From NCBI GenBank assembly GCA_052380005.1, contig JBQTCJ010000003.1: a stretch of DNA of 64,000 bases. The stretch is one strand, 5' to 3'. This stretch comes from Salinarimonas sp052380005. Lineage in GTDB: Bacteria; Pseudomonadota; Alphaproteobacteria; Rhizobiales; Beijerinckiaceae. Made by a program: the position numbers and the translations under genes. Under the pieces are notes generated by a model. It had not been told where the DNA came from, made no database searches, and saw only the letters and a program-made list of their open reading frames with translations. Below, one piece after another: positions 26,197 to 35,071 of this stretch (positions are counted from its first letter, which is position 1; every line of letters begins with the position of its first letter).

Positions 26197-27021
26197 ATGG
26201 CGTCTCCTCGATCGTTCACCTTCGGCATCCCGCTCGTCGGCCGCGCGGGCACCGACGACTTCGCGCGCGTCGAGGCGCTCGTCGGCCTCACGCTGCGCAG
26301 CCTGCTCGCCCAGACCGATCCCGCCTTCGGCGTCCTCGTCATGGGGCAGGACCGACCGGCCACCCTGCCGGACGATCCGCGCGTGCGGTTCATCGAGGCC
26401 GCCTGGCCCGCGCATGCGCAAGACGCCGCCAACAACGATGCCGGCTGCAAGAGGCACGCGCTCGGCGAGGCCGCGCTGCGCGAGGGCGATGGCTGGCTGA
26501 TGCTCGTCGACGCCGACGACTGGGTCCCCCGCGACCTCGTCGCTGCCGCGCGCACGGCGATCGATCCCGGGTCGCTCGGCGGCGTGCTGGCGCAGGGCGA
26601 CATGGTCGACTTCGCCTCCGGGCGGGCGGCGCCGCTGCCCTTTCCCGGCGCGTTCGAGCGGCCTTTCCATGCCCTGTGCGGCTCGTCCGTGGTCGCGCGA
26701 CTGCGCCCGGACGACTCGGACCCGCTACGGCGCAACCCGCTCCAGGTGCTGCGCGATCACCATGACTGGCCGCAGGCCGCGGCCGCCCGCGGCGCGTGCG
26801 TCGCCACGCTGCCCACGCGCGGCGCCTATGTCGTCGGCACCGCCCAGAACCATTCCGAGCGCCACGGCCCCTTCGCTGGATGGCGCGCCGATCTCAACGA
26901 CGCCCTGCGCCGCCGCGGCCTCGAGATCGACGACGCTTTCCTGTCGCGCTTCGGCCTCGATCGCGCCGCGCTGACGGCCGCCGGTGGCCTGTCTTCCGCA
27001 GGCACGCCGCCGGCGCGGTGA
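26197..27021 (+). CDS. Putative GT-A fold glycosyltransferase-like protein
   Basis: 274-residue soluble protein. It starts FTFGIPLVGRAGTDDFARVE and has a nucleotide-sugar style acidic motif MLVDADDWVPRDLV near residue 108, with Asn/Cys-rich NNDAGCKRHAL before it. This is reminiscent of putative rhamnosyltransferase-like proteins. No membrane segment is present. GTG 26194 directly precedes ATG 26197. It stands alone, with no polysaccharide genes beside it, so substrate and acceptor are unknown. Confidence 0.6.
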   Translation: MASPRSFTFGIPLVGRAGTDDFARVEALVGLTLRSLLAQTDPAFGVLVMGQDRPATLPDDPRVRFIEAAWPAHAQDAANNDAGCKRHALGEAALREGDGWLMLVDADDWVPRDLVAAARTAIDPGSLGGVLAQGDMVDFASGRAAPLPFPGAFERPFHALCGSSVVARLRPDDSDPLRRNPLQVLRDHHDWPQAAAARGACVATLPTRGAYVVGTAQNHSERHGPFAGWRADLNDALRRRGLEIDDAFLSRFGLDRAALTAAGGLSSAGTPPAR

Positions 27022-27121
27022 GCGCGCGGTCGAACGGCGCCCAGGCGACGCGACGCCGCGCCGCTCGATCGGTACGCGCGCTCGTGCGTTCACCGGCCTC
27101 GCGAACCCGAGGAGGCGACGC

Positions 27122-27460
27122 ATGGACGATGCGCAGAAGCAGGATATCTACCGCGATTTCGAGGATGCGGTGAACATGACGCCGAAGGAGCTCGAGAACT
27201 GGCTCGAGACCGAGGAATCGCAGGCCGTCGGCTGGACCCGCGAGGGCGAGAGCGAGGCGGTCGGCCACAAGTCCGGCCGGCGCATCGTCGCGATCAAGCG
27301 CACGAGGAAGGCCGACCTGACGGACGACGACTATGCCCACATGAGGAAGGTCGTCGGCTACGTCCACCGGCACGGCGCGCAGGGCGGCACGCGCGACGAC
27401 GAGGAGCACTCGCGCTGGCGCTACTCGCTGATGAACTGGGGCCACGACCCGTCGAGGTGA
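27122..27460 (+). CDS. DUF3140 family protein
   Basis: 112-residue acidic/basic soluble protein ending RWRYSLMNWGHDPSR, with a conserved-looking middle ESEAVGHKSGRRIVAIKR. This matches my memory of DUF3140. GAGGAGG lies upstream of ATG 27122. The function is unestablished. Confidence 0.75.
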   Translation: MDDAQKQDIYRDFEDAVNMTPKELENWLETEESQAVGWTREGESEAVGHKSGRRIVAIKRTRKADLTDDDYAHMRKVVGYVHRHGAQGGTRDDEEHSRWRYSLMNWGHDPSR

Positions 27461-27509
27461 CGTCGCCCGGCCGCGTGCGCCACGCCCGCCGACATCGCCG
27501 ATGCGACGC

Positions 27510-27821
27510 TCAGCCGGCCGCCAACGCCTCGCGGATGGCGCCGGCCAGCGCGGCGTCGCGGGCGTGAGCGTCGCCGGCGGCGTCGCACGCGTCGATCGTC
27601 GCGACCATGCGGTCGCGGAAGGCCTGCGCCGTCGCGTCGCTCAGCGCCTGGTCCGCGTAGAAGTCGCAGAAGGGCTGGGCGAGGCGCGCCAGGACGAAGA
27701 GCGGGACGGCGTCGGCATCGCCCGGCTTCGCCGCGCGCGCGAGGCAGGCCTGGATGAACTCCTCGGCGGTGTGCACGCCGAGGGGACCGTCGACGAGGAT
27801 GCGCTTGACGTCGTCCAGCAT
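27510..27821 (-). CDS. Small unknown protein downstream of pyrE
   Basis: 103 residues, acidic, probably all-helical, with two cysteines (ACLARAAK and PFCDFYADQAL regions) and no recognised domain. CAGGAG lies at good spacing before ATG 27821, 19 bases after the pyrE stop, so it is very likely cotranslated with pyrE. No function can be proposed. Confidence 0.65.
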   Translation of the reverse strand: MLDDVKRILVDGPLGVHTAEEFIQACLARAAKPGDADAVPLFVLARLAQPFCDFYADQALSDATAQAFRDRMVATIDACDAAGDAHARDAALAGAIREALAAG

Positions 27822-27840
27822 GGTGTCTTGCTCCTGAGGA

Positions 27841-28533
27841 TCAGCTCTGCGGGAAGCTGCTCGCCCCGCCGTGCGCCGCCGACCATTCCATCGGGCTGTT
27901 GAGGAAGGCCTCGACCTCGTTGAGGGTCTCGGCGGCGAAGTAGCCCTGCGCGCGCGCCACCGCGAGCACGTCCCACCAGGTGGCGAGCGAATGCATGGTG
28001 ATGCCGTGCTCGCTCAGCGTCTCCTTGGTCTGCGGGAAAATGTCGTAGTGGAAGATCACGAACGTGTGCTCCACCGTCAGCCCCGCGGCGCGCAACGCCT
28101 CGCAGAAGCGGATCTTCGAGCGCCCGTCGGTGGAGAGGTCCTCGACGAGCACGATGCGCGCGCCCTCGCGGAAATCACCCTCGATCTGAGCATCCCGCCC
28201 GAAGCCCTTGGGCTTCTTGCGGACGTACTGCATCGGCATCGACAGGCGGTCGGCGATCCAAGCCGCGAAGGGGATGCCCGCGGTCTCGCCGCCGGCGATG
28301 GCGTCGAGCGACTCGAAGCCGATGTCGCGCAGGATCACGGACGCCGCGAAGTCCATCAACGTGTTGCGGATGCGCGGATACGAGATCAGCTTGCGGCAAT
28401 CGATGTAGACCGGGCTCGCCCAGCCGGAGGTGAAGCGGAAGGGCTCGTCGGCGCGGAAATGCACCGCCTGTACCTCGAGCAGCATCTTGGCGGTGAGCTC
28501 GGCGATCAGAGCCTTGTCGGTGAAATTCGTCAC
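27841..28533 (-). CDS. pyrE: Orotate phosphoribosyltransferase
   Basis: Converts orotate and PRPP to OMP (EC 2.4.2.10), fifth step of UMP synthesis. The 230-residue protein has the PRPP motif RIVLVEDLSTDGRSK near residue 125 and the catalytic-loop Lys region VRKKPKGFGRDAQIEG. The start is GTG at 28533 with GGAGGG upstream. It lies 85 bases downstream of the amidohydrolase gene on the same strand, so it may be cotranscribed with the pyrDK/TRAP array while supplying the housekeeping activity. Confidence 0.96.
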   Translation of the reverse strand: MTNFTDKALIAELTAKMLLEVQAVHFRADEPFRFTSGWASPVYIDCRKLISYPRIRNTLMDFAASVILRDIGFESLDAIAGGETAGIPFAAWIADRLSMPMQYVRKKPKGFGRDAQIEGDFREGARIVLVEDLSTDGRSKIRFCEALRAAGLTVEHTFVIFHYDIFPQTKETLSEHGITMHSLATWWDVLAVARAQGYFAAETLNEVEAFLNSPMEWSAAHGGASSFPQS

Positions 28534-28618
28534 GGGATCGTCCCTCCATCGGCGCGCGGCGCCTCATCTAGCCGCTGAACGGAGGGACGTCCAACGCTCC
28601 GTGCGCTCTGCCCACGCC

Positions 28619-29932
28619 TCATTTCGCGCGATCCGACAGCGTCTTGCCGAGACGCGCCATGACGCCGACGGCGACCATCAGGTCGTCGATCTCCATGTGC
28701 TCGTTGGGATTGTGCGAACCCTTTGTGTTGCGCACGAAGATCATGCCGCTCGGCACGCCCGCTTGCGCGAACACCGCCGCATCGTGCCCGGCGCCGCTGG
28801 GCACGGTCTCCGCCGCGAGGCCCTCCGCCTCCATCTCGGCGAGGATCGCCTGGAGGATCGCGGGATCGAGGCTGGCCGGCGCCGAGCGCACGGGCTCGTC
28901 GAAGTGGAAGCGCACGCCGCGATCGCGTTCGATGGCGCGTGCCTCGGCATGCGCGAGACGCTCCACGGCCTCCAGCGTGCCCGCGTCGAGGCTGCGCGCC
29001 TCGAAGCTGAAGGAGACCTCGCCGGGGATGCGCGACATGGCGTGGTGGGCGGCGTCCGTCTGGACGATGCCCGTGGTGAGGACGAGATCGCCGCCGTGCT
29101 GCTGGATCGTCGCCCAGTGCTCGTCCATGCGCATGACGAGCTCGCACATGGCGAAGACCGCGTCGCGCCTGAGCCAGCGCGGGACCGCGCCGGAATGGCC
29201 GGCCTCGCCGAGGCAGCGGATCTCGCGGTGGCGGATGTTGCCGCGGATGCCGGTGACGCCGGCCACGGGCCACTTGCGCTCGACGAGGACGGGGCCCTGC
29301 TCGATGTGGAGCTCGACGAAGAAGGCGTAGGATCTGGGGTCCGCGAGCGCCTCGCCTGCCGCGATGCGCTCCACCGGAAGGCCCGTCTCGCGCATGGCGT
29401 CGGCGAGCGTGCCGACGCCGTCGCGGCGCCTGGCCTCGAGCGCGGCGCCGCCGAGACGCCCGAACAGCGCGAGCGAGCCCATGTAGGCGCGCCCGAACCA
29501 GGCGCTCTCCTCGCCGCGCAGAGCCAGCACCCGCAGCGGGATGCGGCCCGCGCCCGTGCCCTCGCGCACGTTGGAGAGGAGCGCGAGGAGGCCGGCGACG
29601 ACGCCCGCGAGGCCGTCGTAGTTGCCGCCCTCGGGCACCGTGTCGACATGCGAGCCGAGATAGCCCGCACGGGCCGACGCGTCCGTGTCGCCGGGTGCCG
29701 CGACGACGAGGTTGTCGCCCGCGTCGCGCCAGGTCTCGAGGCCGAGGCCACGCGCCGTCTCCTCGAGATAGGCGAGCATGCGGCTCTCGACGGCGCTGTA
29801 GGCCGGGCGGGAGAGGCCTACGCGATCGGGGGACATCGCGGCGGCATCCGTGAAGATGCGCTCGGCCAGGGCGCGCAGGTCGAGGCTCGCGAGATCGGCG
29901 GTGGCCGCGGCGGGGTCCGTGCGCAGGTTCAT
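28619..29932 (-). CDS. M20-type N-carbamoyl-amino-acid amidohydrolase (ureidosuccinase candidate)
   Basis: Zinc-dependent amidohydrolase of the hydantoinase/carbamoylase (AmaB/HyuC, allantoate amidohydrolase) family, 437 residues. Metal-site motifs are LGSHVDTVPEGGNYDG near residue 95, LRGEES near 138, FVELHIEQGP near 210 and GSHNPNEHMEID near 410. The dimer-domain motif is GHSGAVPRW. ATG 29932 overlaps the pyrD stop by four bases. Coupling to pyrD/pyrK makes N-carbamoyl-L-aspartate the most likely substrate, giving aspartate, CO2 and NH3 (inference). Beta-ureidopropionase or allantoate amidohydrolase are alternatives, but no hydantoinase or allantoinase is nearby. Confidence 0.8.
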   Translation of the reverse strand: MNLRTDPAAATADLASLDLRALAERIFTDAAAMSPDRVGLSRPAYSAVESRMLAYLEETARGLGLETWRDAGDNLVVAAPGDTDASARAGYLGSHVDTVPEGGNYDGLAGVVAGLLALLSNVREGTGAGRIPLRVLALRGEESAWFGRAYMGSLALFGRLGGAALEARRRDGVGTLADAMRETGLPVERIAAGEALADPRSYAFFVELHIEQGPVLVERKWPVAGVTGIRGNIRHREIRCLGEAGHSGAVPRWLRRDAVFAMCELVMRMDEHWATIQQHGGDLVLTTGIVQTDAAHHAMSRIPGEVSFSFEARSLDAGTLEAVERLAHAEARAIERDRGVRFHFDEPVRSAPASLDPAILQAILAEMEAEGLAAETVPSGAGHDAAVFAQAGVPSGMIFVRNTKGSHNPNEHMEIDDLMVAVGVMARLGKTLSDRAK

Positions 29933-30882
29933 GCGTGCGCCTCGAGCGCGGCGTCGCCCAGCATGTCGCGCTCCGCCTGGGTGAGGTCGAGCGATCCGAT
30001 CACGTCCTCGATCCGCGCGATGCCGTTCGCGCGGCAATGGTCCTCGAGATCGTCGATGACGTCCACGAGGGCGCACGGGTGGACGAAGGAGGCGGTGCCG
30101 ACCTGCACCGCCCGGCACCCCACGATGAGGAACTCGAGCGCGTCCTTCGCGGTCGAGATGCCGCCGCAGCCGATCACCGGGATCGTCGCGGCGCGCGCGC
30201 ATTGATAGGCCATGCGCAGGATGATCGGCTTCACCGCCGGCCCCGACAGCCCGCCCATGACGTTGCCGAGGCTCGGGCGGCGGGTGTCCACGTTCACGCT
30301 CATGGCGAGGATGGTGTTGGCGACGACGAGCGCGTCCGCGCCACCCTCCTCGGCGGCCTGCGCCACCGCGGCGACGTCGCCGGCGTTCGGCGTCAGCTTC
30401 GCCCACAGCGGCAGGTCGGTCGCCTCCCGCAGCCGGCGCACGATCTCGCGCGTGCTCTCGGGGCGCATGGCGAAGGCCTTGCCGTCGTCCTCGAGGTTCG
30501 GGCAGGAGATGTTGATCTCGATCGCCGCGACGCCCTCCACGCTCACCGTGCGGGCGAGGTCCGCGAAGGCGTCGGGCGTGTTCGCCGAGATGGAGACGAC
30601 GAGGGGCGGGCGCCATTGCGAAAACCGCGGGATCACGTCGCGCACGAAGGCGGCGGCGCCCTTCGAGGGGATGCCGATGGAATTGAGCATGCCGTTCGGC
30701 ACTTCCGAGACGCGCGGCGTCGGGTTGCCCAGCCGCTTGTCGGGCGTGATCGTCTTCGTCACGAAGGCGCCGAGCCGGTCGAAGTCGAAGATGCCGGCCT
30801 GCTCGAGGCCGAACGTGCCCGAGGCAGGCATCACGGGATTGGCGAGCGCGAGCCCGCCGCAGGTGACGGAGAGATCGATCAT
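29929..30882 (-). CDS. pyrD: Dihydroorotate dehydrogenase, class 1B catalytic subunit
   Basis: FMN enzyme interconverting dihydroorotate and orotate. The catalytic base is Cys127 in INISCPN, diagnostic for class 1 (class 2 has Ser). The phosphate-binding C-terminus is IPVIGCGGI followed by FLIVGCRAVQVGTA. The length of 317 residues matches class 1B, and pyrK sits immediately upstream with a four-base ATGA overlap. Class 1B enzymes use NAD through PyrK. The reverse reaction, orotate reduction, was first described in orotate-fermenting bacteria. Most alphaproteobacteria use the quinone-linked class 2 enzyme, so this pair is unusual. Confidence 0.93.
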   Translation of the reverse strand: MIDLSVTCGGLALANPVMPASGTFGLEQAGIFDFDRLGAFVTKTITPDKRLGNPTPRVSEVPNGMLNSIGIPSKGAAAFVRDVIPRFSQWRPPLVVSISANTPDAFADLARTVSVEGVAAIEINISCPNLEDDGKAFAMRPESTREIVRRLREATDLPLWAKLTPNAGDVAAVAQAAEEGGADALVVANTILAMSVNVDTRRPSLGNVMGGLSGPAVKPIILRMAYQCARAATIPVIGCGGISTAKDALEFLIVGCRAVQVGTASFVHPCALVDVIDDLEDHCRANGIARIEDVIGSLDLTQAERDMLGDAALEAHA

Positions 30883-31736
30883 GCGAGCGCCTCCGCGAGC
30901 GGGAACACGGGACCCTCGCAGCACACGCGCCGGTGCACGGTCTCCCCGTTCTCCCGGAAGGGCCTGACGCAGCAGAAGCAGACGCCCACGCCGCAGGCCA
31001 TCTGCTGCTCGAGCGCGACCTCGCCGAACAGGTCGTGGCGCGCGGCGACCGTCTGGGCGAGGCGCGTGAGCCGGCTCGAGCCGCAGACGTAGAGCGCCGC
31101 GCAGGCGCCTTTCGCGACGAGGTCCTCGAGAATGCCCTCCACGCGCGGGACGGCGGAGGTGCCCTCGGCATCCGTCACGGTGATCACCTCGGCTCCGGCG
31201 GTGCGCATCTCGTCGACCGACATCACGAGATCGGGTGCGCGTGCGCTCAGGATCGCGGTGACACGGTGCCCGTTCTCGCGGGCGAAGGGCACGAGCGGAC
31301 CCATCGTGGCGAGGCCGACGCCACGCCCCAGCAGCACGATCGGCGCCTTCTCCGCCGGCAGGGTGAAGCCTATGCCGAGCGGGCCGAAGATGTTGAACGC
31401 ATCGCCCGGCCACAGCCGCGCCATGGCGGCGGTGCCCGTGCCGGTCACCTTGTAGAGGAAGCCGACGCGGTTTCGCTCCGGCTCGATGCGGTAGACGCTC
31501 ATCGGCCGGCGGAAGAAGGGCTCGAGCCCGTCGCCGCCCGGGCAGAGCAGGTGGTAGAACTGGCCGGGACGCGCATGCGGCGCGCCCTCGGGCAGGTCGA
31601 GGGACAGGTATCGGTACTCGTCGTTGACAGCGGAGTGCTCGCGCACCACCGCCTCGAGCTCCACGGGGCGGCCGGCTGCGGGATGCGCGGGTGCCGCCGG
31701 GGGAACGACGTCGGGGTCGAGCATGGGCATGGTCAT
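30879..31736 (-). CDS. pyrK: Dihydroorotate dehydrogenase electron-transfer subunit
   Basis: PyrK carries FAD and a [2Fe-2S] cluster and links PyrD to NAD(H). The 285-residue protein has a ferredoxin-reductase fold: FAD-binding RRPMSVYR near residue 76, GRGVGLATMGPL in the nucleotide domain, and a C-terminal cluster motif CGVGVCFCC starting at Cys248, with a further Cys at 272-273. GAGGAG lies upstream of ATG 31736. It is sandwiched between dctM (14-bp gap) and pyrD (ATGA overlap), which ties the transporter to orotate chemistry. Confidence 0.92.
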   Translation of the reverse strand: MTMPMLDPDVVPPAAPAHPAAGRPVELEAVVREHSAVNDEYRYLSLDLPEGAPHARPGQFYHLLCPGGDGLEPFFRRPMSVYRIEPERNRVGFLYKVTGTGTAAMARLWPGDAFNIFGPLGIGFTLPAEKAPIVLLGRGVGLATMGPLVPFARENGHRVTAILSARAPDLVMSVDEMRTAGAEVITVTDAEGTSAVPRVEGILEDLVAKGACAALYVCGSSRLTRLAQTVAARHDLFGEVALEQQMACGVGVCFCCVRPFRENGETVHRRVCCEGPVFPLAEALA

Positions 31737-31750
31737 GGGACGCGTGCTCC

Positions 31751-33034
31751 TCAGCCGAGGATCAGCTTGGGGAAGAAGGTCGAGAGCTGCGGCACGTAGG
31801 TGACCACCACGAGGACGGCGAGGTTGATCAGCACGAAGGGCCAGACGCCCGCGATGATGGTCGCCACCGGCTTGCCGAGCGTGGAGGACGCGACGAAGAT
31901 GTCGAGCCCGAAGGGCGGCGTGATCATCCCGATGCAGATGTTCAGGCACACGATCAGCCCGAAATGGACGGGATCGATGCCGAAGGTCATCGCCACGGGA
32001 TAGAGCGCCGGCACGAGCACGAGCAGCGCCGAGTTCGGATCGATGAACATGCCGGCGACCAGGAACAGCACGTTGACGATCATCAGGAAGACGATCCAGT
32101 TCGCCTCGATCGTCTGCATGAAGTCGATCACGAGCCCCGGCAGCTGGGCGAGCGTGATGAAGTAGGAGACGAGGCTCCCCATCCCGAGCAGGATGAAGAT
32201 CACCGTGTTCGTCACCGCAGCCCGGCCGGCGACCCCGAAGAGGCCGGCGAAGGTCAGCTCGCGATAGACCACGGCCTCGACGAAGACCGCGTAGACGACG
32301 CTGACCGCGGCGGCCTCGGTGGGCGTGAAGATGCCGCCGTAGATGCCCCCCAGGATGATGACGGGAAGCCCCAGCGCCCACCCGGCGGCGCCGGTGGCGC
32401 GCATGCGCTCGCGCAGCGACGGCGCCGCCGTCGCCTGGCGGCCCATCCGGTAGCTGTCCCACATCACGTAGAGCGCGAAGGCGAAGGCGAGCACGAGGCC
32501 GATGACGAGCCCGCCGGCGAACAGCCCCGTGATCGAGGTGCCCGTGAGCCAGCCGTAGATGATCAAGGTGATCGAGGGCGGGATGAGGAGCGCCGTCTCC
32601 GCCGAGGAGACGATCAGGCCGAGCGCGAAGCGGTCCTTGTAGCCGGACTTGACCAGCTCCGGGTACATGATCCGCCCGAGCGCCGCGACGGTGGCAGGCG
32701 CGGAGCCGGACACCGCGCCGAAGGCGGCGCAGGCGCCGATCGTGGTGTGGCCGATGCCGCCCGCGCGGTGGCCGAGGAAGGCCTTCACCAGCGTCGTCAG
32801 GTCGCGCGCGATGCGCCCGCTCGCCATCAGCTCAGCGGCGAAGATGAAGAAGGGGATCGCGAGCAGCGTCGAATGATTGATGCCCCCGACGATCTTCTGG
32901 CCGATGACGATGTCCGGCAGGCGGTCGAACCAGACCTCCTTGATCATCAGCCCCGGCAGCCCGAGCACGAGCAGCATCTCGAAGCCCAGCACGAGAAGGA
33001 GGATCGCGAAGGCGAAGAGCGCGGCGACGATCAT
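31751..33034 (-). CDS. dctM: TRAP transporter large membrane subunit
   Basis: DctM-type protein of 427 residues with about 12 predicted membrane helices, the ion-coupled translocation subunit of a tripartite transporter. Family motifs include GAVSGSAPATVAALG, FTPTEAAAVSVVYA and DPNSALLVLVPALYP. ATG 33034 overlaps the dctQ stop by four bases. The adjacent pyrK/pyrD genes suggest an acidic pyrimidine such as orotate, or carbamoyl-aspartate, as cargo (inference). Confidence 0.93.
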   Translation of the reverse strand: MIVAALFAFAILLLVLGFEMLLVLGLPGLMIKEVWFDRLPDIVIGQKIVGGINHSTLLAIPFFIFAAELMASGRIARDLTTLVKAFLGHRAGGIGHTTIGACAAFGAVSGSAPATVAALGRIMYPELVKSGYKDRFALGLIVSSAETALLIPPSITLIIYGWLTGTSITGLFAGGLVIGLVLAFAFALYVMWDSYRMGRQATAAPSLRERMRATGAAGWALGLPVIILGGIYGGIFTPTEAAAVSVVYAVFVEAVVYRELTFAGLFGVAGRAAVTNTVIFILLGMGSLVSYFITLAQLPGLVIDFMQTIEANWIVFLMIVNVLFLVAGMFIDPNSALLVLVPALYPVAMTFGIDPVHFGLIVCLNICIGMITPPFGLDIFVASSTLGKPVATIIAGVWPFVLINLAVLVVVTYVPQLSTFFPKLILG

Positions 33035-33540
33035 GACGGGCGCTCCGGATGCTCGTGCTCGAGGGCGCGCTCCTGGATGCCGAGAAGGCCTGCGAGGTAG
33101 CGCAGCGCCAGGAGCGAGAAGCCGACGGGAAGGGCGAGGTAGAGGATCGCGGTCGTCAGCCCCAGCGTCGGGCTCACCTGGCCGGTGCCGAGCACGAGGC
33201 GGGTGATGTCCCAGCCGAACCAGACGATGGCGAGGGAGAAGAGGAGACCGACGAGGTCGATCGCCCGGCGCACCATGCGCCGCGTGCGCTGCGAGAAGGT
33301 CGCGAGCAGCGAGGTCATCGCCACGTGCTTGCCCTGCTCGAGCGCGAGGCCGAGCCCGAGGAAGACCATCCACACCATCAGCCAGCGCGTGGCCTCGTCC
33401 ACCCAGGCGAGCTCGCGATAGAGCTCGTCCGAGACCTCGCGCACGAGGACGGCGCCGCTGTAGAGGAGCGTCATGGCGATCATCAGCGACGCGAGGAGCA
33501 CCCGCTCCACCGTCGCGATCGCCCGCAGGAACGCGATCAC
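33031..33540 (-). CDS. dctQ: TRAP transporter small membrane subunit
   Basis: 169-residue protein with four membrane segments (LLASLMIAMTLLYSGAVLV, WLMVWMVFLGLGLAL, LVGLLFSLAIVWFGW, LPVGFSLLALRYL). The DctQ hallmarks WVDEATRWLMVWMVFLG and EQGKHVAM are present. It is coupled to dctM by an ATGA overlap. A 396-bp gap containing a repeat separates it from dctP. Confidence 0.92.
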   Translation of the reverse strand: MIAFLRAIATVERVLLASLMIAMTLLYSGAVLVREVSDELYRELAWVDEATRWLMVWMVFLGLGLALEQGKHVAMTSLLATFSQRTRRMVRRAIDLVGLLFSLAIVWFGWDITRLVLGTGQVSPTLGLTTAILYLALPVGFSLLALRYLAGLLGIQERALEHEHPERPS

Positions 33541-33678
33541 GGTTCTCGGTCTCCGGCTCGGGGCCTCGCGGGGGAGGCTCCCACTTAAATGCGCCCCTCT
33601 CCACGAGCGCCGGTCAATTCAGGCACTTAGCAGGTGCAGACTTCAGGTGCGCACTCAAAGACTGACGGTGACGCAGGC

Positions 33679-33844
33679 CTTCCTTCCCCCTTGTGGGGAA
33701 GGTGCCCCCGAAGGGCCCGGATGGGGGTCGTGGTGCCGGGTGAGACCTCGCCGTTGCTGTCGCGACCGTGGTCGCCCCGCATCCGCGGCGAGATCATTCT
33801 GCACGCCCCCCACCCCCGGCCCCTCCCCACGAGGGGGAGGGGAG
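33679..33844. repeat. Chimeric member of the composite repeat family
   Basis: The right half (CACGCCCCCCACCCCCGGCC to GGGGAG) matches the 150-bp family. The left half (CCTTCCCCCTTGTGGGGAAG and CCCGAAGGGCCCGGATGGGG) is a different but similarly built palindrome. It lies between dctP and dctQ. The remainder of 33541-33936 has no gene. Confidence 0.8.
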
Positions 33845-33936
33845 AACGTCGCGCTCTGCATCCGCGCTCGTAGACGTCTTGCTGCCGCTGCCTGCGCCAG
33901 AAGAAAGAGAGGAGGACGTCGCACACCCCCGGACGA

Positions 33937-34953
33937 TCACTCGCCGGTGACGTCCGCGTACTGCTGCTCGTAGGTCTCGACGATCGTCTGGCCCGCATCG
34001 CCTGCCAGCCCGAGATAGGCGTCGCGGGCGCGGGGGTACATGTTCTCGCGAAGCGCGGCGCGCTCCTCGTCGCCGAGCTCACGCACGTTCATGCCGGCTT
34101 CCGTGAGGCGCTGGAGGGCGGCCTCCTGCGAGGCCTCCTTGATCTCCTCGACCTGCGGGCGGACCTCGTCGAACGCGGCGACGATGACGTCGCGGTACTC
34201 CTGCGGCAGCGAGGCCCACCAGCCGGGATTGAACAGGACGACGTCCTCGTTGGCGCCGTGGCCGGAGACGAGGAGGTTCGCCTGGACCTCGTTGTACTTC
34301 ATCGTGGCGATCGTATCGAGGGCGTTCTCCTGCCCGTCGACGACGCCCGTCTGCAGGGCGGTGTAGAGTTCGCCGAAGGGCAGGGCGACGGCGGAGGCGC
34401 CGACCGCGTTGAACTGCTCGATGAGCACCGGCGAATCCATCACGCGAAAGCGCTGGCCCTCGAAGGCGTCGACGCTCTCGAGCGGCTTGTTCGAGGTGAA
34501 GCTCTTGCGGCCGTTCGGCCAGATCGCGATCGCCTCGAAGCCGCGCGGCTCGAAGCTGTCGAGCACCGCCTGGCCGAAGGCGCCGGTGCGCAGCGCGTTC
34601 GCCTGCTCGCGGTCCGCCGGGTAGACGAAGGGCACGTCGAGGATGGAGACCGCGGGGTTGAAGCCCGCGAGGAAGGCGGCGGGGGAGACGGTGCCCTCGA
34701 TCACGCCGAGCTGGACGCCCTCGTTCATCTCGCGCGCCTGGCCGAGCTGGCCGGCGGGGAAGAGCTCGAAGACGACCGCGCCGTCGGTGCGCTCCCGGAC
34801 GAGCTCCGCGACCATCTCCAGGCCCTGGTGGCGGGCCTGCTGGGGCGACTCGAGATGCCCGATCCGGGCGGTGAATTCCTGGGCCGAGGCCGGCACGGCC
34901 ACGAGCGCGGCGGCGAGGCCGGCCGAGAGGACGAGTGTGCGCCTTGAGATCAT
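33937..34953 (-). CDS. dctP: TRAP transporter periplasmic solute-binding protein
   Basis: DctP-type binding protein of 338 residues. A signal peptide (MISRRTLVLSAGLAAALVAV, cleavage after ASA-Q) precedes the mature domain. The carboxylate-binding Arg region is FRVMDSPVLIEQF near residue 165, and VDGQENALDTI follows. AAGGGA lies upstream of ATG 34953. It is the first transporter gene, immediately after the XRE regulator, with a perfect inverted repeat in between. Ligand is unproven; context points to orotate-like acids. Confidence 0.93.
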   Translation of the reverse strand: MISRRTLVLSAGLAAALVAVPASAQEFTARIGHLESPQQARHQGLEMVAELVRERTDGAVVFELFPAGQLGQAREMNEGVQLGVIEGTVSPAAFLAGFNPAVSILDVPFVYPADREQANALRTGAFGQAVLDSFEPRGFEAIAIWPNGRKSFTSNKPLESVDAFEGQRFRVMDSPVLIEQFNAVGASAVALPFGELYTALQTGVVDGQENALDTIATMKYNEVQANLLVSGHGANEDVVLFNPGWWASLPQEYRDVIVAAFDEVRPQVEEIKEASQEAALQRLTEAGMNVRELGDEERAALRENMYPRARDAYLGLAGDAGQTIVETYEQQYADVTGE

Positions 34954-35028
34954 CGCGGGTGTTCCCTTGCTTCTTCCGCTCCGGAAGGACCTAGGGAAGA
35001 GCGTCGGCGCCCCGCTGTCAACAGAAAA

Positions 35029-35044
35029 GTCTCAAAAATGAGAC
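35029..35044. promoter_or_regulatory. 16-bp perfect inverted repeat upstream of dctP
   Basis: GTCTCA, four bases (AAAA), TGAGAC. It lies 76-91 bases before the dctP start and 28 bases after the regulator's stop. On the minus strand it is followed by TTTTCTGTTGACAG, with a possible -35 TTGACA. It could be the operator of the adjacent XRE regulator, or a weak terminator with stem GTCTCA and TTTT tail. Confidence 0.5.
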
Positions 35045-35071
35045 GCGACGATGGGCAGCCGTGCCATTCTG

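Noticed and set aside
28619..29932. Allantoate amidohydrolase or hydantoin pathway
   Set aside because: The family permits it, but no allantoinase, hydantoinase or racemase is nearby, and coupling is to pyrD/pyrK.
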